DNA of 64,000 bases. Source: Rudanella lutea DSM 19387. GTDB lineage: Bacteria > Bacteroidota > Bacteroidia > Cytophagales > Spirosomataceae. The translations under genes and the position numbers were made by a program. Shown here piece after piece: positions 25,963-35,243 of this stretch. The notes beneath the pieces are model-generated. The model saw only the letters and a program-made list of their open reading frames with translations, did not search any database and was not told where the DNA came from. The stretch spans positions 1,097,694 to 1,161,693 of the forward strand of contig NZ_KB913013.1 in NCBI RefSeq assembly GCF_000383955.1, read 5' to 3'. Numbering within the stretch: the first letter of the stretch is position 1; each line of letters starts with the position of its first letter.

Positions 25963-26047
25963 ATGTTGGACACTAGACGTTAGACTTCTCTACAGAATGG
26001 TAGTGCGTCTAACCTCCAGTATCTGAAGTCCGATTGTCCAGTATTGA
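25946..26047. mobile_element. 102-bp inverted-repeat element, copy A
   Basis: Ends with tcagtactggacatt at 25946-25960 and its near complement at 26033-26047 (two mismatches). The interior arms repeat ttagac/ttggac words. Copy B at 33244-33345 has exactly the same length and most of the same sequence apart from the loop. It overlaps the stop codon of the secreted protein. Flanks show only a decayed resemblance (aactcgctc against aaccttgctc), so a target duplication is uncertain here. Confidence 0.82.
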
Positions 26048-26270
26048 AACCTTGCTCAACTAATAACAGATCCAAAACCCCATTGGGGGACCGAATCCTC
26101 ACTCGAATCACTTAATCTATAACCCATGCAGACAAACAAGTAACATAAACGGTAGAAGTCGGTTCATCGAAACACGAGCGATGCTGACGAACAGCAACTC
26201 CACCCTGCTTTTTTTCTTTTCGGTGCATGCCTTGCGGGCGGGTTGGGGGTCGTTCCTAGACGACTCATCG

Positions 26271-27593
26271 ATGAATCTTACTGTTGCTTTACTTTCCGAA
26301 CACGCATCGCCCCTGGCGGCCGTGGGCGGGGTCGACGCGGGCGGCCAGAATATTGCCGTAGCCGAGCTGGCTCTCCACCTGACGAAGCTCGGGACCAACG
26401 TCGATGTGTTTACCCGATTAGACGACCCGGCCCTGCCCGCCATTGTCGAGTGGCAACCCGGTATCCGGGTGGTCCACATCGAAGCCGGGCCGGTAGCCCC
26501 CGTCGCCAAAGAAGACATGCTCCCGTACATGGATGCGTTTACGGAGCAGATGATCCGGTTCATGGGTACGCAGCCGCGCCCGTACGACCTCATTCATGCC
26601 CACTTTTTTATGTCGGGCTACGTAGCCTGCCAAATCAAAGCCCGGCTGGGAATTCCGTTTGCCATTACGTTTCACGCGCTGGGCGAAGTACGCCGACAGC
26701 TGCAGGGTACCTCCGACCGGTTTCCGGCCGACCGGTTCGCCATTGAACGACAAACCATACTCGAAGCCGATGCGGTGGTGGCCCTGTGCCCGCAGGATCG
26801 GCAGGATATGATAAGTCTCTACGGGGCTAATCCGCGGACTATTGTCACCATTCCGAACGGATTCAACCCGGAGCAGTTCTACCCCGTTGATAAGGCCCTG
26901 GCGCGGCTGATGATTGGCCACGACACCCCCGAACCGATTATCCTGCAACTGGGCCGGATGGTACCCCGCAAGGGAGTCGACAATGTGATCCGGGCGCTGG
27001 GGTATATGAGCCGCCACTACGGCATACAGGCCCGACTCCTGGTTGTGGGGGGCGATTCGGAAACACCCGACCCAACCCGAACCCCCGAAATTGGCCGATT
27101 GGCGCATCTGGCCGACGAAGAGGGCATATCCCATCAGGTTACGTTTACGGGTAGCCGTAAGCGCGAAGAGCTACGTTATTACTACAGTGCCGCCGACGTG
27201 TTTGTGACCACACCCTGGTACGAACCGTTTGGCATTACCCCGCTTGAATCAATGGCTTGCGGCACCCCTGTGGTGGGGTCGGCGGTGGGTGGTATCAAAT
27301 GCACCGTACTCGATAATGAAACCGGCTTTCTGGTGCCTCCCAACCAACCCGAAACCCTGGCCGCCAAACTGGCGGTACTCATTCATAGCAAGCAACTCCG
27401 CACGCTGCTGGGCGAAGAAGCCATCCGGCATGTGGGGCAGTACTACACCTGGCAGCACGTAGCCGGGCAAACGCTTGCCCTTTATCGACGGATTGCGCAA
27501 AACAAGTCCGTTGGTCCCTCCCCCATTCATTTACCCCTGTTGCCCACTATGGCCCCCACCGACAAAACCGTGGTGCTGGCTCCAAAGGCATGA
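26271..27593 (+). CDS. Family 4 glycosyltransferase (sucrose-synthase/MshA-like GT-B)
   Basis: 440 residues from the ATG at 26271. The start SEHASPLAAVGGVDAGGQN is the nucleotide-sugar glycine loop seen in MshA and sucrose-phosphate synthase relatives; the second Rossmann domain has LQLGRMVPRKGVDNVIRAL and the E-x7-E motif in WYEPFGITPLESMACGTPVV. It transfers a sugar from an NDP donor with retention. It is the first gene of the glycoconjugate cluster and its stop overlaps the next start by 4 bp. The frame is open upstream to 26181, but that part is not family-like. Confidence 0.93.
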   Translation: MNLTVALLSEHASPLAAVGGVDAGGQNIAVAELALHLTKLGTNVDVFTRLDDPALPAIVEWQPGIRVVHIEAGPVAPVAKEDMLPYMDAFTEQMIRFMGTQPRPYDLIHAHFFMSGYVACQIKARLGIPFAITFHALGEVRRQLQGTSDRFPADRFAIERQTILEADAVVALCPQDRQDMISLYGANPRTIVTIPNGFNPEQFYPVDKALARLMIGHDTPEPIILQLGRMVPRKGVDNVIRALGYMSRHYGIQARLLVVGGDSETPDPTRTPEIGRLAHLADEEGISHQVTFTGSRKREELRYYYSAADVFVTTPWYEPFGITPLESMACGTPVVGSAVGGIKCTVLDNETGFLVPPNQPETLAAKLAVLIHSKQLRTLLGEEAIRHVGQYYTWQHVAGQTLALYRRIAQNKSVGPSPIHLPLLPTMAPTDKTVVLAPKA

Positions 27594-28156
27594 ACAAAGC
27601 TATTTTTCTGGACAAAGACGGAACCCTGATCGTCGACGTGCCCTACAACGTCGACCCCGACCGTATTGCGTTTTATCCCGATGCAGTCGGGGCGTTGCGG
27701 GCCCTGCAACAGGCGGGTTACCGGCTGGTAGTGGTCTCCAATCAATCGGGAGTGGCGCGGGGCTATTTTGCCGAATCGTCCCTGGTGGCCGTGTGGCAAC
27801 GACTGGCCGACGAGGTCGCGCCGGCCGGGGTGGTTTTCGACGGATTTTACTATTGCCCCCACTACGCTATCGACACGGAGCCCGGCTGCGACTGCCGCAA
27901 ACCCCAACCGGGCATGCTCCGGCAGGCCGCCACCGACCTGGGCATCGAGTTGAGCGCATCGTGGATGGTGGGCGATATTCTGAACGATGTGGAGGCTGGC
28001 AACCGGGCGGGGTGCCGAACGATCCTGGTCGACCGGGGCCACGAAACCGAGTGGCTGGCGGGGCCGTACCGAACCCCAACGGCTCAGGTAAGCAGTTTAC
28101 TGGAAGCCGCCGAACAGATTTTGCAACTCCAGGCTATCTCCCCGTCGCTGCCATGA
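27590..28156 (+). CDS. gmhB: D-glycero-D-manno-heptose 1,7-bisphosphate 7-phosphatase (GmhB-like HAD)
   Basis: 188 residues, the GmhB length. HAD motif I is FLDKDGTL with nucleophile Asp8 and acid/base Asp10; motif II is VSNQSG; the zinc site is CPH followed by CDC (pattern CxH...CxC), diagnostic for GmhB; the late motif is MVGDILNDVEAG. It removes the 7-phosphate in ADP- or GDP-heptose synthesis. No gmhA or hldE homologue is in the window, so the other heptose enzymes must lie elsewhere or the substrate is a related sugar bisphosphate. Overlaps both neighbours by 4 bp, indicating translational coupling. Confidence 0.93.
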   Translation: MNKAIFLDKDGTLIVDVPYNVDPDRIAFYPDAVGALRALQQAGYRLVVVSNQSGVARGYFAESSLVAVWQRLADEVAPAGVVFDGFYYCPHYAIDTEPGCDCRKPQPGMLRQAATDLGIELSASWMVGDILNDVEAGNRAGCRTILVDRGHETEWLAGPYRTPTAQVSSLLEAAEQILQLQAISPSLP

Positions 28157-29301
28157 ACGAAGCCCCCCACCACCCCTGGGTCAATGGCTGGCGCATTTTG
28201 TGCGCCCGTCCCGATAATCTGGGCGACGTATTGATGACAACCCCGGCTTTTCGGGCTCTGAAAACGTCGTTCCCGGACTGTCACCTCACCTTGCTGACCT
28301 CATCGGCCGGGCGGGCGGTAGCCGGGCTTATTCCCGACATCGACGAGGTGATTACGTTTGACCTGCCGTGGGTAAAAACAGACCAGACACCCACCGATCC
28401 GCAAGCCTTGTTTGAGATAGTCCATACCCTACGGGCGGGCCGGTTCGATGCTGCCGTGGTGTTTACGGTGCAGAGCCAGAATCCCCTCCCGATGGCGATG
28501 CTATGCTACATGGCGCAGATTCGGCGGGTGCTGGGCTACTGCCGAGAGAACCCCTATCACCTGCTAACCAATTGGGTGCCCGACCCCGAGGTGCTCGTAG
28601 CGACCCGGCACGAGGTAACCCGACAACTGGATTTAGTCGGGGCAATTGGCGCAACCACGGCCAACGAGCGATTGTCGCTCCGAATCCCCCCCGAGGCCCC
28701 CGCTCAGGCCCGGCAGCTGCTCCACAAAGTCGGCCTCGACCGAACCCGCCCCTGGATCTTGCTTCATGCGGGTGTCAGCGAGGAAAAACGGCGGTACCCA
28801 GCCGGGCAATTTGCCGAGGTGGGCCGCCAACTAACGGCCCAGGGCATTCAGGTAGGACTGACCGGAAGCCCCGACGAACAGCCGTACGCCCAATTGATAC
28901 GCGAGCAAATTGGGTCGGGTGCGTTCAATCTGGCGGGCACCTTACCACTACCGGCTTTTTGCGCCCTCGTGGCCGACGCACCCGTGCTACTCAGCAACAA
29001 CACCGGCCCCGTTCATATTGCTGCGGCCGTGGGTACGCCTGTGGTGGTAGCCTATGCCAAAACCAACCCGCAACATACTCCCTGGATGGTACCCAACCGG
29101 GTTCTGTACATGGATGTGCCCCCGTTTTTACGAAGCCGCAACGTGCTGTTACAGCAATTTCCCGAACCAGCCCTGCCCAAAGCTACCCCCGCCGGGCTGG
29201 CAAATGCCGTTTGCGAACTTATTGGAGACCGATGGAGCGCATTGGCGCTGAACACCAACCGGATTGCGCAACCAATCGATCTGCAACCGACAACCTTTTA
29301 A
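28153..29301 (+). CDS. Family 9 glycosyltransferase (heptosyltransferase-like), 1
   Basis: 382 residues from the ATG at 28153, which overlaps the gmhB stop. GT9 hallmarks are RPDNLGDVLMTTPAFRALK at the start, HAGVSEEKRRYPAGQFAEVG in the middle, the nucleotide-binding LTGSPDEQPYA, and LSNNTGPVHIAAAVGTPVVV near the end. GT9 enzymes add heptose to LPS inner core or related glycans. The frame is open far upstream in another phase through gmhB; that is not coding. Confidence 0.92.
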   Translation: MNEAPHHPWVNGWRILCARPDNLGDVLMTTPAFRALKTSFPDCHLTLLTSSAGRAVAGLIPDIDEVITFDLPWVKTDQTPTDPQALFEIVHTLRAGRFDAAVVFTVQSQNPLPMAMLCYMAQIRRVLGYCRENPYHLLTNWVPDPEVLVATRHEVTRQLDLVGAIGATTANERLSLRIPPEAPAQARQLLHKVGLDRTRPWILLHAGVSEEKRRYPAGQFAEVGRQLTAQGIQVGLTGSPDEQPYAQLIREQIGSGAFNLAGTLPLPAFCALVADAPVLLSNNTGPVHIAAAVGTPVVVAYAKTNPQHTPWMVPNRVLYMDVPPFLRSRNVLLQQFPEPALPKATPAGLANAVCELIGDRWSALALNTNRIAQPIDLQPTTF

Positions 29302-29331
29302 CCAAAACTGCGGGTTCGACCCGCCAACGTT

Positions 29332-31158
29332 ATGTACACTTTAGGAATCAACGCGGCTTTTCATGACCCGGCTGCGGTCCTTGTCTGCGACGGGGTGGTA
29401 CTGGCCGCTGCCGAAGAAGAGCGGTTCACCCACATCAAGCACGGCAAACGACCGGTGCCTTTTTCGACCTGGGAGCTACCCTACCACGCCATTGATTTTT
29501 GCCTTCGAAAGGCCGGCATTCAACTCACCGACGTCGATCATATTGCCTATTCGTTCGACCCGGAGCCATTGCTGGGCGGGCAATCGGATACGCTCACTGT
29601 CCGGATTCCGTTTCGCCCCGAAGCCATTGGGCAGCTCATGAACCCCAACCATACGGGCGACAATTGGCAAAACCCCTACGAAGGCCTGTTTCTGGCTTCG
29701 ATTCTGAATGCGCCCGGCCACCTTGTCGATGGCGTGCCGCTTCACCTGGCCAAACGATTCCGGGGAGCCACGCTTTCCACGCTCGGGCCGTGGCATTTTG
29801 TGAATCACCACCTGGCGCACGCAGCCAGTGCTTTTTTACCCAGCCCATACACCAAAGCCGCCGTGCTGGTGATCGACGGGCGGGGCGAAACGGCCACGAC
29901 CAGCTACTGGCTCGGCGAAGGCAACAGGCTTGACCTCATCGGCGAGGTGAAACTCCCCCATTCGCTGGGCCTTTTGTACGAGGACATGACCGAATACCTG
30001 GGCTTCCTGCGTTCGTCGGACGAGTACAAAGTGATGGCGCTGGCCTCGTTTGGCCAACCCCGCTACACCGACTATTTCCGAAGCCTCATTCACCTCGGCC
30101 CCGAGGGGCAATACACCATCGACAAACCCGATTTTGTGGCTCAGTTCGGGCCAGCTCGCGACAAAGGGAGCGACCTCGCCCAGCTTCATTTCGACATCGC
30201 CCATTCGCTGCAACAGGTGCTCGAAGAAACCGTGTTGCACCTGATCGGGTGGCTTCACCAACGCACGGGCGCCGATACCCTGTGCCTGGCGGGTGGGGTG
30301 GCCCTCAACTGCGTAATGAATGCCCGGCTGCGCGACGAGGGCCCTTTTCGGAACATCTGGATTCAGCCAGCCGCGGGCGACGCCGGTACGGCCCTGGGGG
30401 CGGCTCTGCACATCGACGCCCAGCAGCGACAAACCGACACCCGCGCCTACCAGATGGAGCACGTGTACCTGGGCCCGGCTTACTCCGACGCTGATATTGA
30501 ACGGTTTTTGCAGTGGTCGAAGCTCCCGTACCGGCGGCTCGAAAACGTAGCCGATGAAGTCGCTGACTATCTGACCGAGGGGCATATTATTGGGTGGTTT
30601 CAGCAGGGGATGGAGTTTGGGCCACGGGCCCTCGGTGCCCGATCTATTCTGGCCCCGCCGTTTCCGGCCGAGATGCAGGCCAAACTTAATGATCTCAAAG
30701 ACCGGGAAGATTTCCGGCCGGTAGCCCCCGTAGTGCTCGAAGAAGCCGCCGACCGCTATTTTCTGAATATCCGTCCGTCTGCCTCCGGTGCGTCTACCCC
30801 GAACGCTTTCATGTTGTTTGTGAACGATGTGAGACCCGAACGACGCGACGACATCCCGGCCGTAACTCATACCGACGGGACCGCCCGGATTCAGACGGTA
30901 AACGCCCGGCAAAATGGGCCCTACTACGCCCTTCTGAAGGCGTTTGAACGTCGAACAGGCGTGCCCGTGCTCATCAACACCTCGTTTAACACCCGGGGCG
31001 AACCGGTTGTATGCTCCCCCCGCGACGCCATTGAGTCATTCTGGACCTCCCCGCTCGATGCACTCGTGATTGGGTCGTTTATGCTCGTAAAAACCGGCAC
31101 CGCTTTCGCCCGTCAGAGCGAAGCAGTTTCCAAAGAGTTTATGCCGTTGTACGAATAA
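29332..31158 (+). CDS. NodU/CmcH-type carbamoyltransferase
   Basis: 608 residues, typical. The N-terminal Kae1-like half has GINAAFHDPAAVL, AAEEERFTHIKH, the metal-binding HHLAHAASAF and VIDGRGETATTSY; the C-terminal YrdC-like half has FQQGMEFGPRALGARSIL, FRPVAPVVLEE and LINTSFNTRGEPVV. The family makes carbamoyl-adenylate from carbamoyl phosphate and ATP and passes the carbamoyl group to a hydroxyl of a sugar or antibiotic. Here the acceptor is probably a residue of the glycan made by the neighbouring transferases. It follows GT9-1 by 30 bp in the same direction. Confidence 0.95.
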   Translation: MYTLGINAAFHDPAAVLVCDGVVLAAAEEERFTHIKHGKRPVPFSTWELPYHAIDFCLRKAGIQLTDVDHIAYSFDPEPLLGGQSDTLTVRIPFRPEAIGQLMNPNHTGDNWQNPYEGLFLASILNAPGHLVDGVPLHLAKRFRGATLSTLGPWHFVNHHLAHAASAFLPSPYTKAAVLVIDGRGETATTSYWLGEGNRLDLIGEVKLPHSLGLLYEDMTEYLGFLRSSDEYKVMALASFGQPRYTDYFRSLIHLGPEGQYTIDKPDFVAQFGPARDKGSDLAQLHFDIAHSLQQVLEETVLHLIGWLHQRTGADTLCLAGGVALNCVMNARLRDEGPFRNIWIQPAAGDAGTALGAALHIDAQQRQTDTRAYQMEHVYLGPAYSDADIERFLQWSKLPYRRLENVADEVADYLTEGHIIGWFQQGMEFGPRALGARSILAPPFPAEMQAKLNDLKDREDFRPVAPVVLEEAADRYFLNIRPSASGASTPNAFMLFVNDVRPERRDDIPAVTHTDGTARIQTVNARQNGPYYALLKAFERRTGVPVLINTSFNTRGEPVVCSPRDAIESFWTSPLDALVIGSFMLVKTGTAFARQSEAVSKEFMPLYE

Positions 31159-31190
31159 CTGCGTTACTGCCCACGTTTCACCGCTGCTCC

Positions 31191-32159
31191 ATGACACCTC
31201 TTATATCCGTTGTGATTCCGACGTTTCGGCGACCGCACCTGCTACAACGTTGCCTGAATGCCCTCGGCAAACAAACATTTGCCCACGATGCATTCGAAGT
31301 TCTGGTTGTCGACGATGGCAACGAGTTGGCCACCGCCGATATCGTCGATGCTGCTACCGAAGCCACCGGACTTACCATTCGGTATTTGCGGCAGGTACAA
31401 CGCCGGGGTCCGGCCGCAGCCCGCAACCGGGGCTGGCAGGCTGCCGAGGGGTGCATCATCGCCTTTACCGACGATGACTGTATTCCGCAACCGGGCTGGC
31501 TGGCAGCAGCCAATGAGGGGTTCGAAGCCGGGGCCACCGTGCTGACGGGCCGGGTGATTATGCCCCTCCCCAACCAGCCCACGGCCCACGATCGTACCAC
31601 CGCCCTGCTCCAATCGGCCGAGTTTGTGACAGCTAACTGCTTCTGTATGCGGTCGGCGCTGGAGCGGGTGGGCGGATTCGATGAGTCGTTTGATATGGCC
31701 TGGCGCGAAGACAGCGCCCTTCAGTTTGCCCTACTGGAAGCCGGAATTTCGATTGAACCCTGCCCCGATGCCGTGATTGTGCACCCGCTGGAACCCACAG
31801 GTTGGCAGGCCCCAATGCGTAACGAGCGCAAAAACCAGTACGACGCCCTGCTCTACAAACGCTACCCCCATTTGTTTCGCGAGCGCATTCCGCAGTACCG
31901 GGGGCTGGTGGCTACCTACTATGGTGCGGTGGGTAGTGCCATACTGGCCGCTGGTGGAGCAGCCGTAGGCAACCGGGCGCTGATGCGGGCGGGTGGCCTA
32001 AGCTGGCTGGCCTTGACCGCCCTACTAACGGCCCGACGGCAGGCTGGCCAACCCGCCGACCAATTGCCGCGCAACGCCCTTGTCAGCGCTGTAACGCCTT
32101 TTCTATCGGTGTACTGGCGGTTGTACGGGTCGGCCAAACACCGGGTCTGGTTCTGGTGA
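31191..32159 (+). CDS. Family 2 glycosyltransferase
   Basis: 322 residues. The GT-A fold begins SVVIPTFRRPHLLQRCLNAL, with VLVVDDGNELAT, GPAAARNRGW, the DxD-like FTDDDCIP, and DMAWREDSALQF as acceptor-side motif. Hydrophobic Ala/Gly-rich stretches near 245-300 may contact the membrane. Uses an NDP-sugar with inversion; sugar and acceptor unknown. 32 bp after the carbamoyltransferase in the same transcript. Confidence 0.92.
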   Translation: MTPLISVVIPTFRRPHLLQRCLNALGKQTFAHDAFEVLVVDDGNELATADIVDAATEATGLTIRYLRQVQRRGPAAARNRGWQAAEGCIIAFTDDDCIPQPGWLAAANEGFEAGATVLTGRVIMPLPNQPTAHDRTTALLQSAEFVTANCFCMRSALERVGGFDESFDMAWREDSALQFALLEAGISIEPCPDAVIVHPLEPTGWQAPMRNERKNQYDALLYKRYPHLFRERIPQYRGLVATYYGAVGSAILAAGGAAVGNRALMRAGGLSWLALTALLTARRQAGQPADQLPRNALVSAVTPFLSVYWRLYGSAKHRVWFW

Positions 32160-32212
32160 GTAGCTACTGGCAGCGTCCCCAACACACAAACCCCACAACC
32201 AACTTTTACTCA

Positions 32213-33226
32213 ATGAACACACTTACCCGTCTGCTGCAAGCTCCCCCGCAACGGATTGTAATATTTCGGGCGCTCAAACTCGGCGACCTGCTGTGTGCGG
32301 TTCCGGCGTTTCGGGCGTTACGCCAAGCGTTTCCCGAGGCTCATATTGCCCTGCTTAGCCTACCCTGGGCGGCCGAGTTTGTAAAGCTTTTTCCGGCGTA
32401 CTTCGACGAATTCATCCCGTTTCCGGGTTGGCCTGGCTTACCGGAGCAGCCTGTTGACCCGGCAAAAACGGTAGCCTTTCTCACCCAGATGCAAGCCCGC
32501 GAGTGGGACATTGCCCTTCAGATGCAAGGTAACGGCACGTTTGTCAACGCCATGCTGAGCCTGTTCGGAGCCCGGCTGGTGGCCGGGTACTACCCTCAGC
32601 ACCTGCCCGCCGAACGAATGGGAAGTCCCGACCTCTGGATGCCCTACCCCCAACCTGAGCACGAGGTAATCCGGCACGAGCGACTCATGGAATTTCTGGG
32701 CTTACCGGCCGCGGGCTACGAACTGGAGTTCCCACCCACCCCAACGGATTCTCCCCTACCCGACGCCCTGAACGCCCTCCGTGGGCCGTACGTCTGCGTA
32801 CACGCTGGTGGTATTTCGGGCCGACGCTGGCCCGCAGAGCAGTTTGCCCATGTGGCCGACCGGCTGGCAACGGCAGGGCTAACCGTTGTCCTGACCGGCA
32901 CCCAGGCGGAAGCCACCATTGCCCAGACAGTACAGCAACACATGCACCAACGGGCGGTTGATTTGACCGGCCAAACCGACTTACCCACACTGGCGGCTGT
33001 GCTCCGGCATTCGGGCGGACTTGTGAGCAACGATACGGGCGTATCGCACCTGGCTGCGGCCTGTCAGGTACCCAGCGTGGTGATTTTCACCTCCGCCGAC
33101 CCCGCTGAGTGGGCACCGCTGGCTACCCATCGACACCACGCCGTTCGGGAGGCCGATGCTACCCCCACCACCATCGCCGACCGGCTGCTATCGCTTGTTC
33201 GGAATAGGGTCAACCAGCTGCTATAA
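32213..33226 (+). CDS. Family 9 glycosyltransferase (heptosyltransferase-like), 2
   Basis: 337 residues from the ATG at 32213. FRALKLGDLLCAVPAFRALR, HAGGISGRRWPAEQFAHVAD, VLTGTQAEATIA and VSNDTGVSHLAAACQVPSVV are the GT9 motifs. It is distinct enough from the GT9 at 28153 to suggest a different linkage. Last gene of the cluster; the second 102-bp element starts 17 bp after its stop. Confidence 0.92.
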   Translation: MNTLTRLLQAPPQRIVIFRALKLGDLLCAVPAFRALRQAFPEAHIALLSLPWAAEFVKLFPAYFDEFIPFPGWPGLPEQPVDPAKTVAFLTQMQAREWDIALQMQGNGTFVNAMLSLFGARLVAGYYPQHLPAERMGSPDLWMPYPQPEHEVIRHERLMEFLGLPAAGYELEFPPTPTDSPLPDALNALRGPYVCVHAGGISGRRWPAEQFAHVADRLATAGLTVVLTGTQAEATIAQTVQQHMHQRAVDLTGQTDLPTLAAVLRHSGGLVSNDTGVSHLAAACQVPSVVIFTSADPAEWAPLATHRHHAVREADATPTTIADRLLSLVRNRVNQLL

Positions 33227-33537
33227 AAGTCAAACCAAAATTCTCAGTACTGGACATTAGATGTTGGACATTAGACGTTAGACCTCCCTCTATAAAGATA
33301 GTAAGTCTAACGTCCAGTATCTGAAGTCCGAATGTCCAGTACTGAAACCAAAATTCACGTCATTTTATGACTCTCTAGTTTGCCTGAAAGCTTCCCCCAC
33401 CCTTAGTTCAAGGAGGGCGGTCCGGCGTTCCGGGTTAGGGGGTGGTCTACCACTTCCAGTATTACGGAGCCGAAAGAATTAGATTACCGCCCTTTTTCGC
33501 TTCCAGAAACAAGCCTGCACGCGTAACCTTTTATTCC
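33227..33537. other. 311-bp gap with element copy B and candidate promoter region
   Basis: The first part is the 102-bp element. The rest (33357-33537) holds an imperfect C-rich/G-rich pair (about 33392 and 33434) and presumably the promoter of the carboxylesterase; TAGTTTG at about 33377 is one base short of the -7 consensus. No open frame is credible. Confidence 0.5.
33244..33345. mobile_element. 102-bp inverted-repeat element, copy B, with 11-bp flanking repeat
   Basis: Perfect 15-bp terminal inverted repeats, tcagtactggacatt at 33244-33258 and its complement at 33331-33345. They are flanked by the direct repeat aaccaaaattc at 33233-33243 and 33346-33356, consistent with a target-site duplication. 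The interior arms carry ttagac-type words. Same length and mostly the same sequence and orientation as copy A, 7.3 kb to the left. Confidence 0.82.
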
Positions 33538-35199
33538 ATGAACCCCATTCACCGAAGAGATTTTCTGGCACAACTCGCCCTGACTACCTCCGCCCTCTCC
33601 CTGCCCTCGCTTGGTATGGCGCACACGGGTAAAGCCGACGAATTTATCCAGACCGACACCGCCTACGGCCGGATTCGGGGCGTGCGTCAGGATGGCGTCA
33701 ATATATTCAAGGGCATACCCTACGGTGGTCGGGTTTCGGGCGATCGCCGGTTTCGGCGACCCGCCCCGCTGGAGCCCTGGACAGGCGTGCGCGATGCTCT
33801 TCAGGTAGGCCCACCCGCCATACAGGCACCCCGCCGGAACGAACCGACCCCGAGCGAAGACTGCCTGTTTTTGAACGTCTGGACACCCGCCAACGACAAT
33901 CGTAAACGGCCGGTCATGTTTTACAACCACGGGGGTGGATTCGTGATTGGCTCGGGCGCGTCGGCGAGTCAGGATGGGGCCAATCTGGCCCGTAACTTCG
34001 ACGTGGTCGTGGTGGAAACAAACCACCGGCTGGGGTTGCTCGGTTTTCTGTACCTCGACGAACTGGCAGGCTCCGACTATGCCGGGTCGGGCAACATGGG
34101 GATGCTCGACATTGTCGACGGGCTGAAATGGGTACACGAAAATATTGCCCGATTCGGGGGCGACCCGGCCAATGTGATGATCTGGGGCGAGTCGGGTGGT
34201 GGGGCAAAAACGGCCTGCCTGTACACCATGCCCTCGGCCGCTCCGTATTTCAACAAGGCCTCGATCGAAAGCGGGCCGGGTGTCCGTATGACGACCAAAG
34301 ACGTAGCCGCTGAGGCTACGGCCCGGCTGTTGCACGAGCTGAACATTGCCCCTAAAGACTGGCGAAAGCTGCTCGACGTACCGGCCGCCGACTTGCTGGC
34401 GATTCAAACCAAACTGCCTTTTGTGGCCCCATTCCTGGAAAAAAACAACGCCAAACCGCCTATGGACCGGAAAGCGGGCGGCTTCGGGCCGGTGGTGGAT
34501 GGAGTGGCTCTACCGCAGCATCCGTTCGATCCCAAAGCCCCGGCTATTTCGCGCAACAAACCCCTGCTGGTGGGCTGGAACGAAGACGAATACACGTTTT
34601 TTGCCTGGGAACGTAAAGACACCGACTTCGCCAAACTGACCTTCGACTCGCTGCCTGCCAAGCTGGAACCCACCTACGGGACCGACGCCCAAAAAATTGT
34701 GGATACCTACCGCAAAGCTAACCCCAACGCATCGGCCCCGGATATTTTCGTGGCTATTTCGTCCATCACCATGATGGGCCTTGGATCGGTGGATATTGCG
34801 GAGAAAAAAGCCAAGCAGGGCGGGGCTCCGGTGTACCTCTACAATTTTGGGTATAAGTCAGAAAAAAAAGTACCTGGCACCGACTACGCCATGGGCACCC
34901 CGCACGCCATGGATATTTCGTTTAAGTTCAACAACGAGATTATGCCCCGCGATGGGTCGCCACCGCGCGAGAGCTTTTTCGGGGGCAACCGGCCCGAACG
35001 CTTTGCAGCCTCGCGCCACTTTGCCGAACTCTGGACCTCTTTTGCCCGCACCGGTAAACCGAGCCTTCAGGGTGGCCCCGCATGGCCCGCTTACAACCCC
35101 AAAACCCGACCTACCCTACGCATCGACACGACCTGCACGGTCATCAACAACCGCTTTGCCGACGAACTCGCCCTCTGGCGATCTCTCGGCAAACTGTAG
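33538..35199 (+). CDS. Type-B carboxylesterase, exported
   Basis: 553 residues from the ATG at 33538. The N-terminus MNPIHRRDFLAQLALTTSAL is a Tat-like signal with the twin Arg. The esterase domain starts GRIRGVRQDGVNIFKGIPYG and has EDCLFLNVWTP, YNHGGGFVIGSG (oxyanion hole), the nucleophile GESGGGAKT with Ser219, and late NEDEYTFF and MGTPHAMDISFKF supplying Glu/Asp and His candidates. It hydrolyses carboxylic esters; natural substrate unknown. Downstream of the glycan cluster but beyond the repeat, so probably not part of it. Confidence 0.92.
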   Translation: MNPIHRRDFLAQLALTTSALSLPSLGMAHTGKADEFIQTDTAYGRIRGVRQDGVNIFKGIPYGGRVSGDRRFRRPAPLEPWTGVRDALQVGPPAIQAPRRNEPTPSEDCLFLNVWTPANDNRKRPVMFYNHGGGFVIGSGASASQDGANLARNFDVVVVETNHRLGLLGFLYLDELAGSDYAGSGNMGMLDIVDGLKWVHENIARFGGDPANVMIWGESGGGAKTACLYTMPSAAPYFNKASIESGPGVRMTTKDVAAEATARLLHELNIAPKDWRKLLDVPAADLLAIQTKLPFVAPFLEKNNAKPPMDRKAGGFGPVVDGVALPQHPFDPKAPAISRNKPLLVGWNEDEYTFFAWERKDTDFAKLTFDSLPAKLEPTYGTDAQKIVDTYRKANPNASAPDIFVAISSITMMGLGSVDIAEKKAKQGGAPVYLYNFGYKSEKKVPGTDYAMGTPHAMDISFKFNNEIMPRDGSPPRESFFGGNRPERFAASRHFAELWTSFARTGKPSLQGGPAWPAYNPKTRPTLRIDTTCTVINNRFADELALWRSLGKL

Positions 35200-35243
35200 C
35201 CGGCGGGCCTGCCCCGCATCATTACTCAAACGTTAGCGAAACC

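Noticed and set aside
27475-28152. Large N-terminal extension of the first GT9 protein
   Set aside because: The upstream frame overlaps gmhB, which is the real gene there; GT9 motifs start right after the ATG at 28153.
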